Positions 8,263-17,554 are shown, counted from the stretch's first letter. The stretch is 64,000 nucleotides of DNA from an uncultured Pseudomonadota bacterium (GCA_902799835.1 CADCCF010000005.1:124001-188000); one strand, 5' to 3'. Program-made: numbers and translations. The notes: a model not told the origin generated them from the letters alone.

Positions 8263-8580
8263 ATGAGTGAAATGATAAACATTTTTGATGACAGTTTAAT
8301 TTCTCCGCTTGCTGATTTAAAGCAAAAAGCTTTGCATCAAAAAGCAGAAGCTGCGGCAGAGAATTTTGAAGCATTTTTCATTACTCGTATGATGGAAAGT
8401 ATGTTTGAAGGTGTTTCAACCGATGGTTTGTTTGGCGGTGGTCATGCTGAGAAAATTTATCGTTCACTGTTGTTGGACGAATATGGCAAAGAAATGGCTA
8501 AAACCGGCAATATCGGAGTTAAGGATTATGTTATGCAGGCTATTTTGCAAATGCAGGAAGAAAATTCGGCAGCAATATAG
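8263..8580 (+). CDS. flgJ: Flagellar rod-binding protein FlgJ, N-terminal domain only
   Basis: Rod-cap/rod-assembly factor. The 105-residue protein corresponds to the rod-binding domain of FlgJ (ENFEAFFITRMMESMF, then KIYRSLLLDEYGKEMA). It lacks the C-terminal muramidase domain found in Enterobacteria, which is the usual alphaproteobacterial form, so a separate muramidase must open the peptidoglycan. AGGAGG lies well placed before the ATG. It is the second gene of the operon, tightly spaced between flgI and the flgN-like gene. Confidence 0.93.
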   Translation: MSEMINIFDDSLISPLADLKQKALHQKAEAAAENFEAFFITRMMESMFEGVSTDGLFGGGHAEKIYRSLLLDEYGKEMAKTGNIGVKDYVMQAILQMQEENSAAI

Positions 8581-8592
8581 GGGAGAAAGATC

Positions 8593-9045
8593 ATGGAAAA
8601 TATAGATGAAAAAGAAATCGCAGCCAAAATTGAAATGATGCTTTCAATTGTGAATTCATTTATTAAAGTTGTGTCTGATGAGAATACAGCCCTGAAAGCT
8701 AACGATATCAAGTTAATCAAAGCTTTGTATGAGCAAAAAATTAAAACAGTGGCAGCCTATCGTTCGCTTTGCGGATTTTTTATCAAAAACAAAGATGTTG
8801 TCTCCGCATACCAATCTTCCGAAAAGGAAGATTTGAAAAAAGCCTCGGTTGAACTTGATGCCCAGCTCAAACAAAATGAAATGTTGCTCAAAACCCGCAT
8901 GGATGCCGGCAAAGCTGTAATGAATACCTTTATTAACATTGCCAAAAAAACCAATGCGGCTCAAGCCACTTCTTATGGTGCCAAGGGAGCTTATACTCCT
9001 TTGGATAATTCACGCAATGCTTTGGCATTTAATCGTACAATGTAA
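8593..9045 (+). CDS. flgN: FlgN-like flagellar export chaperone
   Basis: Predicted cytoplasmic chaperone that holds the hook-filament junction proteins FlgK and FlgL before export. It is 150 residues, nearly all helical and heptad-rich in the first ~110 (MLSIVNSFIKVVSDENTALKAN), as in FlgN. The main support is its position between flgJ and flgK, because sequence similarity in this family is weak. GGGGAGAAAG precedes the ATG and flgK follows 14 bases after the stop. Confidence 0.75.
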   Translation: MENIDEKEIAAKIEMMLSIVNSFIKVVSDENTALKANDIKLIKALYEQKIKTVAAYRSLCGFFIKNKDVVSAYQSSEKEDLKKASVELDAQLKQNEMLLKTRMDAGKAVMNTFINIAKKTNAAQATSYGAKGAYTPLDNSRNALAFNRTM

Positions 9046-9059
9046 CAAGGAGAACGATC

Positions 9060-11267
9060 ATGGCATTACTAAGCAGTATATCAAGTTCGCTCACCGGCAT
9101 GAAAGTTGCTCAATCTCAGTTAGAGATTGTCAGCAATAACATTGCCAATGTCGATACTCAGGGTTACACACGCAAAACAGCCGCTCAATCAGCGATTGTA
9201 GTTGCCGGCCAAACCATGGGTGTTACCATGGAAAACGCTCGCCGTACGGTTGATGAGGGATTGCTCAAAAATTTCCTTTCCTCCAATTCTTCCACATCTT
9301 CGCTTTCTTCACAGTACGAATATCTAAGCCGTATGGACAATCTGATGGGCACAACTGCCGATGGTAATTCTTTAGCCTATAATGTCGGAAACCTTCAAAG
9401 TGCCTTAGAAACTTTTTCAACCCAAGTATCATCGGCAGCATCTCGCTACAGTTTGTTGACTTCAGCTAATGAGTTGACCGCTAAGTTGAACTACCTTTCT
9501 TCCAATATTCAAACTTTGCGTGGCGATGCTGACCGCGAAATATCTGATGCTACCACTCGAATTAATTCATTATTACACAGTATTGATAACTTAAATACCG
9601 ATATTGTTAAGTATACAGTTCTCAACCGTGACGGCTTAGCTAATTTGCAAGATCAACGTGATAATGCCTTGCGCGAGTTGAGTGGTTATATTGATATTAA
9701 TTATTACACTCGTGATACCGGAGCTGTTGTCATCCACACCACGGGTGGAACTGCTTTGTTGGATACGCGAGTTTACGAATTATCACATATTTCATTGGCT
9801 CAAGTTGGGCCTGACAACAGTTATGACAGCGGTAATATTCAGGGTATTTTTGTTGATGGCGAAGATATCACCTCTTCGATTTCCGGAGGTTCTATCGGCG
9901 GTTTAATTGAAATTCGCGACAACACACTTATATCACTGCAAACTCAGCTTGATGAAGTAAGCTATGTTTTGTACAACGAAATGAATGCCGCCCATAACCA
10001 AGGTACAGCTTATCCCAATATGCCTTCCAAGTTGACCGGAAGCACAACTTTTATTGCTGATATTCCCAATAATAATAGCGACTATAACCAAAAGATTAAG
10101 TTGGAAAACGGTGATGTCAGGTTTGTTATTTTTGATGAAGAAGGTAATCAAAGAGCTACTACCACTTTGCTGAGCGGAATGAATTTTCCTTCCACCGGTG
10201 ATACTTTGGATAACATGGCAGCCCAAATTGAAAATTGGTTAAGCAGTGTCAACGGAGCTAATCTCCCTTATGCCAGATGCTATATTGACAGTAACTCACA
10301 TTTGGTAATTGATACCGGTGACAGCAATTATGGTTTGGCGGTTATTGATGAAGCATCAACAACTGCCGGTTCAGAACAAACTCCGGTAACATTAAGTTTT
10401 GATGCTGATGCTGATGGTACCTATGACCAAACTTTTAAAGGTTTTTCTGATTTCTTTGGTCTTAACGACTTTTTTGCCAATGGTATCAATGATTATATTT
10501 GGGATTCAAAAGTTTTGAGTAATCGTGCAGCAGTCGGATTAAATGCCACCGTAAAATGGTCATTTTCTGACTCGGTTAACGGTTATGATTATGGCACAAT
10601 TGATATCAGTCGCACAATGACCATTCAGGATATCGCTGCTCAAATCAACAACAATGATGTTCTCAACACTCACATTAAGGCATCTTTAATACAAAACGGC
10701 GATGGTTATATGTTAAGGGTTGAAAGCTTAGAAGGTGCACAATTAGAAATATCCGAAACCAATACTGCCGGCATCCAAGATAAGGTGTTGAATAAATTGG
10801 GTATGGCGGTTTCTTCTTGCAATTATGCCGCTAATATTGCCGTACGCAGTGATATTCAGGAAAATGCCAATTTGATAGTTTGCGGTTCACCCAAGTTTGA
10901 CAACAATAGAGGGGCCTACTCAATCAATGGGGCAACCAACAATATTGCCAACAAATTGGCTGATACTTTGACTTCAAATCATGTTTTCAAACAAGCCGGC
11001 AATATGGCCAAGACCGATACTTCACTGAACAATTATGTTTCAACTTTTGTCGGTAATGTGGCCAGTCTTGCTCATGTTGCGGAAAGTTCATATGAATATC
11101 AAAGCTCTTTGACACAAGCTATTTCCGACAAAGAAGCTCAAACTTCGGGAATTGATTTGGATGAAGAGTTGGCTCAAATGATTATCTATCAACAGTCCTA
11201 TGCCGCTTGTGCGCAGGTATTTACTGCCTCAAGAGAAATTTTGGATGTTTTGATTAATATGGTATAG
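9060..11267 (+). CDS. flgK: Flagellar hook-associated protein 1, FlgK
   Basis: First hook-filament junction protein, secreted by the flagellar type III system. The N-terminus has the rod/hook/junction family motif (SNNIANVDTQGYTRK) and a heptad-rich region. The C-terminus has the matching coiled segment (LDEELAQMIIYQQSYAACAQV) ending ILDVLINMV. At 735 residues it is longer than enterobacterial FlgK (~550). The extra length lies in the variable surface-exposed middle (about 250-600), which is rich in beta/Asn/Asp. AAGGAG precedes the ATG. It is co-transcribed with flgL 23 bases downstream. Confidence 0.96.
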   Translation: MALLSSISSSLTGMKVAQSQLEIVSNNIANVDTQGYTRKTAAQSAIVVAGQTMGVTMENARRTVDEGLLKNFLSSNSSTSSLSSQYEYLSRMDNLMGTTADGNSLAYNVGNLQSALETFSTQVSSAASRYSLLTSANELTAKLNYLSSNIQTLRGDADREISDATTRINSLLHSIDNLNTDIVKYTVLNRDGLANLQDQRDNALRELSGYIDINYYTRDTGAVVIHTTGGTALLDTRVYELSHISLAQVGPDNSYDSGNIQGIFVDGEDITSSISGGSIGGLIEIRDNTLISLQTQLDEVSYVLYNEMNAAHNQGTAYPNMPSKLTGSTTFIADIPNNNSDYNQKIKLENGDVRFVIFDEEGNQRATTTLLSGMNFPSTGDTLDNMAAQIENWLSSVNGANLPYARCYIDSNSHLVIDTGDSNYGLAVIDEASTTAGSEQTPVTLSFDADADGTYDQTFKGFSDFFGLNDFFANGINDYIWDSKVLSNRAAVGLNATVKWSFSDSVNGYDYGTIDISRTMTIQDIAAQINNNDVLNTHIKASLIQNGDGYMLRVESLEGAQLEISETNTAGIQDKVLNKLGMAVSSCNYAANIAVRSDIQENANLIVCGSPKFDNNRGAYSINGATNNIANKLADTLTSNHVFKQAGNMAKTDTSLNNYVSTFVGNVASLAHVAESSYEYQSSLTQAISDKEAQTSGIDLDEELAQMIIYQQSYAACAQVFTASREILDVLINMV

Positions 11268-11290
11268 GCTAAAAGAGGGAGGATTGAACA

Positions 11291-12868
11291 ATGGTAAGAG
11301 TTCCTACTTATGCAAGTTATATGAGCTTGGTAAATCAGACCATGAAAACCAAGGCTACGGCCAACATGTACAGCTACCAAACCTCTACCGGTATCAAATA
11401 TGCCAACTATGCCGGATATGGTATGAAAGCTTCCAATATTGTCAACATGGAAGCCTCGCTTAATGTAACGCAAAACTTTTTGGATAATAACAATCTCTTA
11501 AATACTTCCATCAAGACCATGAGCACTGTCATGGAAAATGTTGAAGATGCTGTTTCATCATTCAAAAGCCAGCTCAATAATGCCATGTCGGCTTTTTCAT
11601 CTCTAACGGATGGCGAGCCGATTTCAACCGAGGTATCAGCTTCGTTGAATGAATTGCAGACAGTTGCTTTTTCTGCTATGTCATTAATATCAGATGCTCT
11701 AAATCAGTCAGTCGGCGGCAAGTATATTTTCGGAGCCGGATCTTCTTCAGCTCCAACACAGTTTTCTTATAGCACTTTGAGCGATTTTCAAAAAATGTAT
11801 GACGGGATTAATATAAAATATCCCGATACTACCAGCGCAGTCTTAGCCAATCGTAGCTTTAACTATGCTTCATCCGGCGATTTAACAATTTCTAACGGTG
11901 GAGCTGATAACGAATTTGTATTATCTGCGAGTAACGGATTTTTATCCACCTCAGTAATTGGGGGCACAAACACCACCGGTAACTTAACTTTTTCAGCCAG
12001 TGATGATACTTTGCACGCCGATCGTTATGGTGCTTTTAACACAATTCATGCCGGTGACACATTGATATTTGATAATGATGGAACCAAAAAGAAATATATA
12101 GTCGAGAGTGTATCAGCTGATGGAAAAACTATTAAATTTGCTGACGATATAAGTGATGATGGTCCTGTCGCCGATATTACTAAAGTGACAATAAGCACAT
12201 CCTTTGCCGTAGGATCAGTTTTGAATTTGGACACCAGTTCGGACGCCACTCTACACTTCCAGGTTATAAATATTGATGATAGCGGAAACTTAGTGGTTCG
12301 TGCTGATCAGGCTCAAGTTACCCCGCAGGTTTATGGCGCAGCCAGCCATTGGAACTTGAGTGCTGATAGTTATTATCAAGGCGGTTCGGCTCAAGAAACT
12401 TTTCGTGTTTCAGACAATCAAAGTATAACTTTTGACATCAATGCCAATGATCCGGTATTCACCAAATTGTTCCGCGCTTTTGGTATGATTGCCCAAGGCA
12501 ATTTAATTCAAACAGACGCTGGTGGTAATGTCGAGACCGGACAGGCACAAGCTTTTCACGATTTGATAGACGAGGCTATGGGATTTTTGCAATCGGCAAT
12601 TGACAACAATGGTAAGGCAACCTCCGGCAAAAATGAAACCATATCTATGTGTGTAGCTAAAATTTCTGCCAATTATGTTACCCTGAATAATGTCAATAAC
12701 ACATTGAACAATCTCAAAAACAATTTGGAAGACAATGTTTATGATATCAAAAATGTCGATCAAACAGAGGCTGCTGCCAAATTGTTATTTACGCAAAATT
12801 CATTGGAAGCATCTTATCAGGTATTGAGCAGCACCTTGAATTTGTCATTGTTAGACTACTTGAAATAA
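11291..12868 (+). CDS. flgL: Flagellar hook-associated protein 3, FlgL
   Basis: Second hook-filament junction protein of the flagellin superfamily. The N-terminal helical part (about 1-150) has the flagellin-like pattern with GGKYIFGAGSSS. The C-terminal helix (about 430-525) carries NSLEASYQVLSSTLNLSLLDYL, typical of FlgL. At 525 residues it is larger than the ~300-residue enterobacterial form because of an inserted variable beta domain (about 170-400). AGGGAGGA precedes the start. It is followed after 9 bases by the molybdenum-cofactor-type fusion gene, apparently in the same transcript. Confidence 0.94.
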   Translation: MVRVPTYASYMSLVNQTMKTKATANMYSYQTSTGIKYANYAGYGMKASNIVNMEASLNVTQNFLDNNNLLNTSIKTMSTVMENVEDAVSSFKSQLNNAMSAFSSLTDGEPISTEVSASLNELQTVAFSAMSLISDALNQSVGGKYIFGAGSSSAPTQFSYSTLSDFQKMYDGINIKYPDTTSAVLANRSFNYASSGDLTISNGGADNEFVLSASNGFLSTSVIGGTNTTGNLTFSASDDTLHADRYGAFNTIHAGDTLIFDNDGTKKKYIVESVSADGKTIKFADDISDDGPVADITKVTISTSFAVGSVLNLDTSSDATLHFQVINIDDSGNLVVRADQAQVTPQVYGAASHWNLSADSYYQGGSAQETFRVSDNQSITFDINANDPVFTKLFRAFGMIAQGNLIQTDAGGNVETGQAQAFHDLIDEAMGFLQSAIDNNGKATSGKNETISMCVAKISANYVTLNNVNNTLNNLKNNLEDNVYDIKNVDQTEAAAKLLFTQNSLEASYQVLSSTLNLSLLDYLK

Positions 12869-12877
12869 GGGGTTTAG

Positions 12878-14503
12878 ATGATATACAAAGAATACAATGT
12901 CAGTCAATCTGCCGGTGTAATTTTGGGCAGCACTTTCAGTCTTGGTGAAAAGGTTTACCCTAAAGGTCACGAGATAACTTCTGAAGATATACTGACATTC
13001 AAGATGTATGGTTTGCATTTTATCTATGGTGCCGAGTATCAGGATGGTGATGTTGAATATAAAACCGCCTATACGCAAATTGCCGCGGCAGTTTGCGGTA
13101 AAGGATTGGGTTATGTGGTCGAAGGTGAAAACTGTCTGATAACCGCACTTGAAGACGGCATTTTTTTGAGTGATAAAAGTCGGATTGACAAATTTAACTC
13201 TTACAACGAAAACATTATCATCAACACCATAGCTCCTTTGAGCGTTGTCAAAAAAGGTGATACGGTTGCCGAGTTAAACATATTACCTCCTCTTTTGACG
13301 CAACAAGAAATTGATGATATGCTGTTTCGGCTTTCCGGTAATTTTGCTTTGCTATCTTTGAGTGCTAATCGTCAGTATCGCGCCGCTTTTATCTATCCTC
13401 ATATTTTGGGTAATGAAGATGAACGTCGCCACTCTACCGCGATAACAATGCGTTTATTGCAAGGCCTAGCCGATTTGCATTTTGACTTTACGCGGGAAAT
13501 TGAGTGTAGTTTTAATCTCGAAAACTTAGCCAATGCTTTTTATCAGGGCAACAATTTTGGTGCAGATGTTCTGTTTATATCTTCACCGCTCAAAGGTTAT
13601 GGTGCCAATGATTTGCTCTTTCAGGCTTTAAAATCAATAACCGATGATATATATATTCGCACGGTTCCTTATGTGGGTGCCGCAGATTTGATGATAGCCG
13701 AGAAGAGTGGACGACGTATCATTGTTTTGCCCTATGATTATGATAAAACCAGTGATAATTTTATCGATGATTTGATAAAACAAGCAATCTTTAGCGAACA
13801 TTTAAGCGAAGCTGTTTTTGCTCACAAACAGACACCTATCATATCCAAAATCAAACCGACCCAACATTTTGACAAAGTTATTGCCCCTCAAAGCAAAGGT
13901 AGTGCCAACAAAGCTAAAATCGGCGCAGTCATTTTGGCTGCCGGGCAGGGTAGAAGAGCCGGACTTAACAAATTGTTGGTTGAAGGACAAGACGGCTTGC
14001 CGATGTTTATGCATAGTGTCAATGCTGCGCTGGCATCTCAAGCCAAGCCGATTTTTGTTATTACCGGATATCGCCACGAAGAATTGGAAGAGTGGTTAGA
14101 AAAATTAGATGTTAATGTAATTTATAATCCGGCTTTTGCCAGCGGTGTCAAAACTTCTATTCGTTTAGGGCTCAAAGCGATGCCCTCGTCCTGCGACGGA
14201 GCACTTTTAATTCCGGCCGATATGCCCAATCTCGGCGCTGCTGAAATCAATAAATTGATAGCTAAATTTGATACTGCCAAAGATAAGCAACTGGTCTTTT
14301 TCACTCATAAAGGGGTTAAACAAAATCCCCTTATCTGGAGCAAATCGCTTTACGACAAGGCTGATTTGGTGCCGGAAAATTCTGAGTTTAGAGTAGTATT
14401 TGTCGAGCATGCCGATTATTCAAAAGCGGTTGAGCTCAAAGACGAGAGCAAATTGCTCGATATCAACTTTCCCAATGATGTCAAAGAATACGCCAAGAAA
14501 TAG
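12878..14503 (+). CDS. Molybdopterin-binding domain fused to MobA/MocA-like nucleotidyltransferase
   Basis: Two-domain enzyme. Residues ~1-310 resemble the molybdopterin-binding (MoeA/Mog-type) domain with the N-terminal motif GVILGSTFSLGEKVYPKGHEI. Residues ~345-541 are an NTP-transferase fold with the nucleotide-binding loop VILAAGQGRRAGLNKLL and the acidic metal motif LIPADMPN. The same fusion is known in Alphaproteobacteria as a molybdenum-cofactor (cytidylyl/guanylyl)transferase-type protein. No molybdoenzyme or moa/moe gene is in this window. It sits as the last gene of a flagellar operon, which is unusual. A role in nucleotide-sugar or cofactor chemistry linked to flagella is possible but unsupported. 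Confidence 0.85.
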   Translation: MIYKEYNVSQSAGVILGSTFSLGEKVYPKGHEITSEDILTFKMYGLHFIYGAEYQDGDVEYKTAYTQIAAAVCGKGLGYVVEGENCLITALEDGIFLSDKSRIDKFNSYNENIIINTIAPLSVVKKGDTVAELNILPPLLTQQEIDDMLFRLSGNFALLSLSANRQYRAAFIYPHILGNEDERRHSTAITMRLLQGLADLHFDFTREIECSFNLENLANAFYQGNNFGADVLFISSPLKGYGANDLLFQALKSITDDIYIRTVPYVGAADLMIAEKSGRRIIVLPYDYDKTSDNFIDDLIKQAIFSEHLSEAVFAHKQTPIISKIKPTQHFDKVIAPQSKGSANKAKIGAVILAAGQGRRAGLNKLLVEGQDGLPMFMHSVNAALASQAKPIFVITGYRHEELEEWLEKLDVNVIYNPAFASGVKTSIRLGLKAMPSSCDGALLIPADMPNLGAAEINKLIAKFDTAKDKQLVFFTHKGVKQNPLIWSKSLYDKADLVPENSEFRVVFVEHADYSKAVELKDESKLLDINFPNDVKEYAKK

Positions 14504-14516
14504 TTTTAGAAAAAAC

Positions 14517-14544
14517 TTGACAAAATTACCTTGCCATATATAAT
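14517..14544 (+). promoter_or_regulatory. Consensus sigma-70 promoter
   Basis: TTGACA (14517-14522), 16 bases, TATAAT (14539-14544). It lies directly after the flagellar operon and drives the orphan gene starting at 14591 with a ~40-nt A/T leader. It also rules out the TTG at 14531 as the start codon. Confidence 0.8.
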
Positions 14545-14590
14545 TGCCAGCAACAAAAAATCATTATGTTTAATTAAAAAATTTATCATT

Positions 14591-16006
14591 ATGGATCAGA
14601 ATCAAGCAAAAATTCAGCAAGGGATTTTGGACTTTGTCCGTCCCGCCGAAAAAGCCAAAGAATTCATCGAAAGAGGTGAACCGCTTTTTCCTTGGGTGTG
14701 GCAAGGGATGATAGAACGCAACAGCGTTTCTTTCCCTCAGGTGATTGAGCTCGCCGAGTTGGCAGTCGAAAAAGATGTATGGCTGCCGGACGAAGTTCTG
14801 GTGTACATCATGGAGCATCAAGAGGAAATCAAAGATCGCGGATTGCTCCGTATCTTCACCAAGAAAAAATCCACCGATTCCGTGTTGGCGTTCTTTGACC
14901 GCTATCACGAAAAGCACCCTGAGGTGCCTTGGTCGGATGCCTTTGTCTTGACCGCCCTCAAAAGAGCTGACTTCAAGGAACTTTTCCTGCATTTTAAGTT
15001 TGGTCTTTCGGCAGACGCCGAAGTTGAGCTGGTCAAACGCGATGACTTTATCGCCATTATTGACGAATGGCCATGGGAAAGATTTTACCTGAAGCCTAAA
15101 GCGCAAAAAGAGCTGGTTAACCAACCTTTTGCCAAGCTGTTGGCTTACACCCAAAAAGCCCTAGGTTTGGAAGTGGTTGGCGAATTTGTCGCCAGCGATG
15201 GCTTTACGGTTGGAAAGGCAATACAACTCTTGCAAGCCATGAAAGATTTGTCACGATATCTTTCAAAAGATGATAGGCATCAGTTGCTGGCCCAAAAACA
15301 TTCGCAACTCACTGAATTGGTTGTTAAGGCACTGCCTTGGGATTCGGTTTTTGAGTTAGAAGACCAACAGCTGATATTGGCGACACCGCAACCATCAGCG
15401 GCTATATCGGCTTATGCCGAGCCGGCTAATGGTTCAGTCAAGGCCAGGGTGTTTGATGTCAGTCTGCAGGCCGAAGTTTTGCAAATCCTGCAAGAGCAAG
15501 CACCAGCAGAACTGTCCAAGTATGTTAACTGCCTGCTCACATCCGATGCCGAGCATCTTAATGCCGACTTTGTGACCTGGTTGTCTCGGCAGCCCAATGA
15601 CTTCATCAGTCAATTGAACTGGAAGCAGGAATTGGGCACCGGTGTTGATTTTTGGCTCAACACTCTTGAAACCACCAAAACGGCATTGTTCATGAAGGCA
15701 TACAAGAGCGCCACCTTGAACAAACATGAAGGGAGGAGGCATGACCCCGACCGTAATGTCATCATCAAAATGCTCGATTGTCCCAATGCTCCTGAATTGG
15801 TGGCAATTTGGGACCGCCAAGCAGGGGAACATAAACATATTCCCTTTGGTGAATGTCGCCCCAGCTATAGCTATGATGACAATCATTATTGGTGGGCAGG
15901 AGAGGTGCTGGAAGCAATGGCTAAACTGCCGCAAGACGAGTTTATGGCAATATATAACATTGCCGGATCGTCGCTGAAAAGTGGTCTTGACAACTACCGC
16001 CAATAA
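14591..16006 (+). CDS. Orphan helical protein, 471 aa
   Basis: I do not recognise this protein. It appears mostly helical with many Leu/Glu/Lys and no signal peptide. It opens MDQNQAKIQQGILDFVRPAEKAKEFIERG. The middle has loosely periodic segments (ELVKRDDFIAIIDEWPWERFY and ELVVKALPWDSVFELEDQQ) that may be a solenoid. The C-terminus has a His/Trp/Tyr-rich patch (YSYDDNHYWWAGEVLEAM). The ATG at 14591 is chosen because the upstream in-frame TTG lies inside the promoter. The leader lacks a Shine-Dalgarno. The coding sequence is visibly richer in G+C than its neighbours, suggesting different ancestry. It ends at a strong terminator and so is monocistronic. Confidence 0.75.
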   Translation: MDQNQAKIQQGILDFVRPAEKAKEFIERGEPLFPWVWQGMIERNSVSFPQVIELAELAVEKDVWLPDEVLVYIMEHQEEIKDRGLLRIFTKKKSTDSVLAFFDRYHEKHPEVPWSDAFVLTALKRADFKELFLHFKFGLSADAEVELVKRDDFIAIIDEWPWERFYLKPKAQKELVNQPFAKLLAYTQKALGLEVVGEFVASDGFTVGKAIQLLQAMKDLSRYLSKDDRHQLLAQKHSQLTELVVKALPWDSVFELEDQQLILATPQPSAAISAYAEPANGSVKARVFDVSLQAEVLQILQEQAPAELSKYVNCLLTSDAEHLNADFVTWLSRQPNDFISQLNWKQELGTGVDFWLNTLETTKTALFMKAYKSATLNKHEGRRHDPDRNVIIKMLDCPNAPELVAIWDRQAGEHKHIPFGECRPSYSYDDNHYWWAGEVLEAMAKLPQDEFMAIYNIAGSSLKSGLDNYRQ

Positions 16007-16008
16007 AC

Positions 16009-16040
16009 AAAAGCTCACCTGTGAAGGTGAGCTTTTTTGG
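16009..16040 (+). terminator. Intrinsic terminator
   Basis: AAAAGCTCACCT (16009-16020) pairs with AGGTGAGCTTTT (16025-16036), loop GTGA, then T residues. Confidence 0.92.
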
Positions 16041-16138
16041 TGCTTAATCCTGACATCGTAATTCCTAATAACGACCAATCCTGCTAATTCTATTTTTTTA
16101 AGTTATAAAAAAAGAGCTTTAGAAGCTAGGTTATATTA

Positions 16139-16166
16139 TTGACTTTTTATTTGTGCGAATTATGCT
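16139..16166 (+). promoter_or_regulatory. Putative promoter of the secreted Cys-rich gene
   Basis: TTGACT (16139-16144), 16 bases, TATGCT (16161-16166), 22 bases before the ATG at 16189. Confidence 0.5.
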
Positions 16167-16188
16167 TATATTTGTAGTGAGGTTGGTT

Positions 16189-16641
16189 ATGAAAAAAATA
16201 TTGTTGTTTTTAGGTTCATTGATTTGCACATTTGATGTAACTGCTAAAGACGATATAACATATATTAATAAAATATCTGATGAAGTAAAAAATTGCTCAC
16301 AACAATTTGAAATTAAGGAACAAGAATGCCCTGAATCTTGGAGTATGAAATGTTATAATCATTTAATGAAAACCAATCAAGATACTCAAATTTGTTATAA
16401 GCGAATCGCTGTAAAAATTTTTGAAAAATTTTACAATTTACCAAATGATGCGGCTAATAAAAAGATTGATGAATACAAAAATTTTATATATGATCAATAT
16501 TCATTTATGTATTGGGAAACAAATTTTTGCAAAAAAAATAATTGTGGCATATCCCCAGATTTATATAGTGAATACGCCACAACACAAGAATTGCAATTTT
16601 ATCTTAACAAGATGATAGGCTCTATATCATCTCGCCTTTAA
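16189..16641 (+). CDS. Secreted Cys-rich protein, LprI/DUF1311 (lysozyme-inhibitor)-like
   Basis: A Sec signal peptide (MKKILLFLGSLICTFDVTA, cleaved near residue 19) is followed by a small ~130-residue periplasmic domain with Cys at 36, 47, 55, 69, 114 and 119. The spacing of C55...C69, the FEKFYN segment and the aromatic helix FIYDQYSFMYWETNFC resemble the LprI/DUF1311 family. Some members of that family inhibit lysozyme. This is judged by eye only. GAGGTTGG precedes the ATG, and an in-frame GTG at 16153 lies within the promoter. Its 3' end overlaps by 4 bases the convergent endolysin-like gene, which makes an inhibitor/lysozyme pairing worth testing. Confidence 0.6.
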   Translation: MKKILLFLGSLICTFDVTAKDDITYINKISDEVKNCSQQFEIKEQECPESWSMKCYNHLMKTNQDTQICYKRIAVKIFEKFYNLPNDAANKKIDEYKNFIYDQYSFMYWETNFCKKNNCGISPDLYSEYATTQELQFYLNKMIGSISSRL

Positions 16642-17537
16642 TATTGATTAAATCTATTTCGATGTCCTTGCTCGAATACTTTTTGAGATGGATCTTTTTG
16701 CAGATATTTATCTTCAACGCTATGAACATTCCTAATAAAATTAGCTTTGATTGTATCATAGTTTTTATTTTGAAAAGCATTTAATGTCTGTGACCCAATC
16801 AAACCATCAGGTTTAACACCTAAAGCTTTTTGTAAATTTATGATGGCTGTTGGTTGTCCTTGCACAACACCATCATCAAAAACTATATCGGCAAACTCAT
16901 CCGGTAACTGATTTATGTTTGGTTTAAGCCAGTAATCCCTGTACAATATTGCTTGAGCTCTTTGTGGCGTTATGTTTATAATATCTTCCTTGGGATAATA
17001 TTTTGAGCTAATACCATAGTTGGTAATTCCGCCTCTATCGTTAGGATGATTAGCAAACCCTCCTTCGTTAAATTTGGTGCGTTGCATAGCATGCTGAAAA
17101 CGAGTATCACCAAGCATATTATCAATAAACTCTTTAGAGAAATCATTGCCATAAAGAGAATAATCAATCATTTTGCTTGTTTGATTCACATCACTTGCCA
17201 TTGAGGATAAATTATTTTGTGCATACTGCACACCCTTATTCAGATTGTTACTCATAGGATTAAGCACATTGGTAATATTATTTTCAATATTAGAATTGCC
17301 AAAACCATAATTATTAGCAGAATTACCCCAAAAGTTAGTACCATATTGCGGATAGTTGGAAGTAATACCTTGAGAATTATATTGCTTTATCAAATCTTGT
17401 TCACGCTTTGAGCGAGCCATTTGATAAGCAATCTCATCTTGATTAGTAAATCCGTTATGATTAACACCATAACTATCAATGCCGCCAACACCGGTTTGGT
17501 AGCCTAACGGCGAAATGTTTTTAGGATAGATATCCAT
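16638..17537 (-). CDS. Phage-type endolysin: GH108 lysozyme domain with peptidoglycan-binding domain
   Basis: Predicted muralytic enzyme. Residues ~1-140 are Asn/Gln/Tyr-rich and low in complexity. Residues ~145-225 are a glycoside hydrolase 108 domain with the signature NEGGFANHPNDRGGITNYG (catalytic Glu at 158). Residues ~228-290 are a peptidoglycan-binding domain (LQKALGVKPDGLIGSQTLNAFQ). There is no signal peptide, as in phage endolysins or type-secreted effectors. AAAGGA lies before the ATG. No holin or phage structural gene is nearby. The transcript must start upstream of two hairpins at 17555-17690, so expression may be attenuated. It overlaps the LprI-like gene tail to tail. Confidence 0.85.
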   Translation of the reverse strand: MDIYPKNISPLGYQTGVGGIDSYGVNHNGFTNQDEIAYQMARSKREQDLIKQYNSQGITSNYPQYGTNFWGNSANNYGFGNSNIENNITNVLNPMSNNLNKGVQYAQNNLSSMASDVNQTSKMIDYSLYGNDFSKEFIDNMLGDTRFQHAMQRTKFNEGGFANHPNDRGGITNYGISSKYYPKEDIINITPQRAQAILYRDYWLKPNINQLPDEFADIVFDDGVVQGQPTAIINLQKALGVKPDGLIGSQTLNAFQNKNYDTIKANFIRNVHSVEDKYLQKDPSQKVFEQGHRNRFNQY

Positions 17538-17554
17538 GTTTTATTCCTTTCCAT

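Noticed and set aside
14570..15154. Minus-strand 194-codon frame opposite the 471-aa orphan gene
   Set aside because: No ribosome site or promoter. The plus-strand gene has consensus promoter, leader and terminator.
15434..16078. Minus-strand 214-codon frame
   Set aside because: Runs across the plus-strand gene end and its terminator, with unnatural composition. Shadow frame.
16638..17537. Prophage remnant around the endolysin-like gene
   Set aside because: No capsid, tail, holin, integrase or attachment repeats near it. Only the lytic gene is present.
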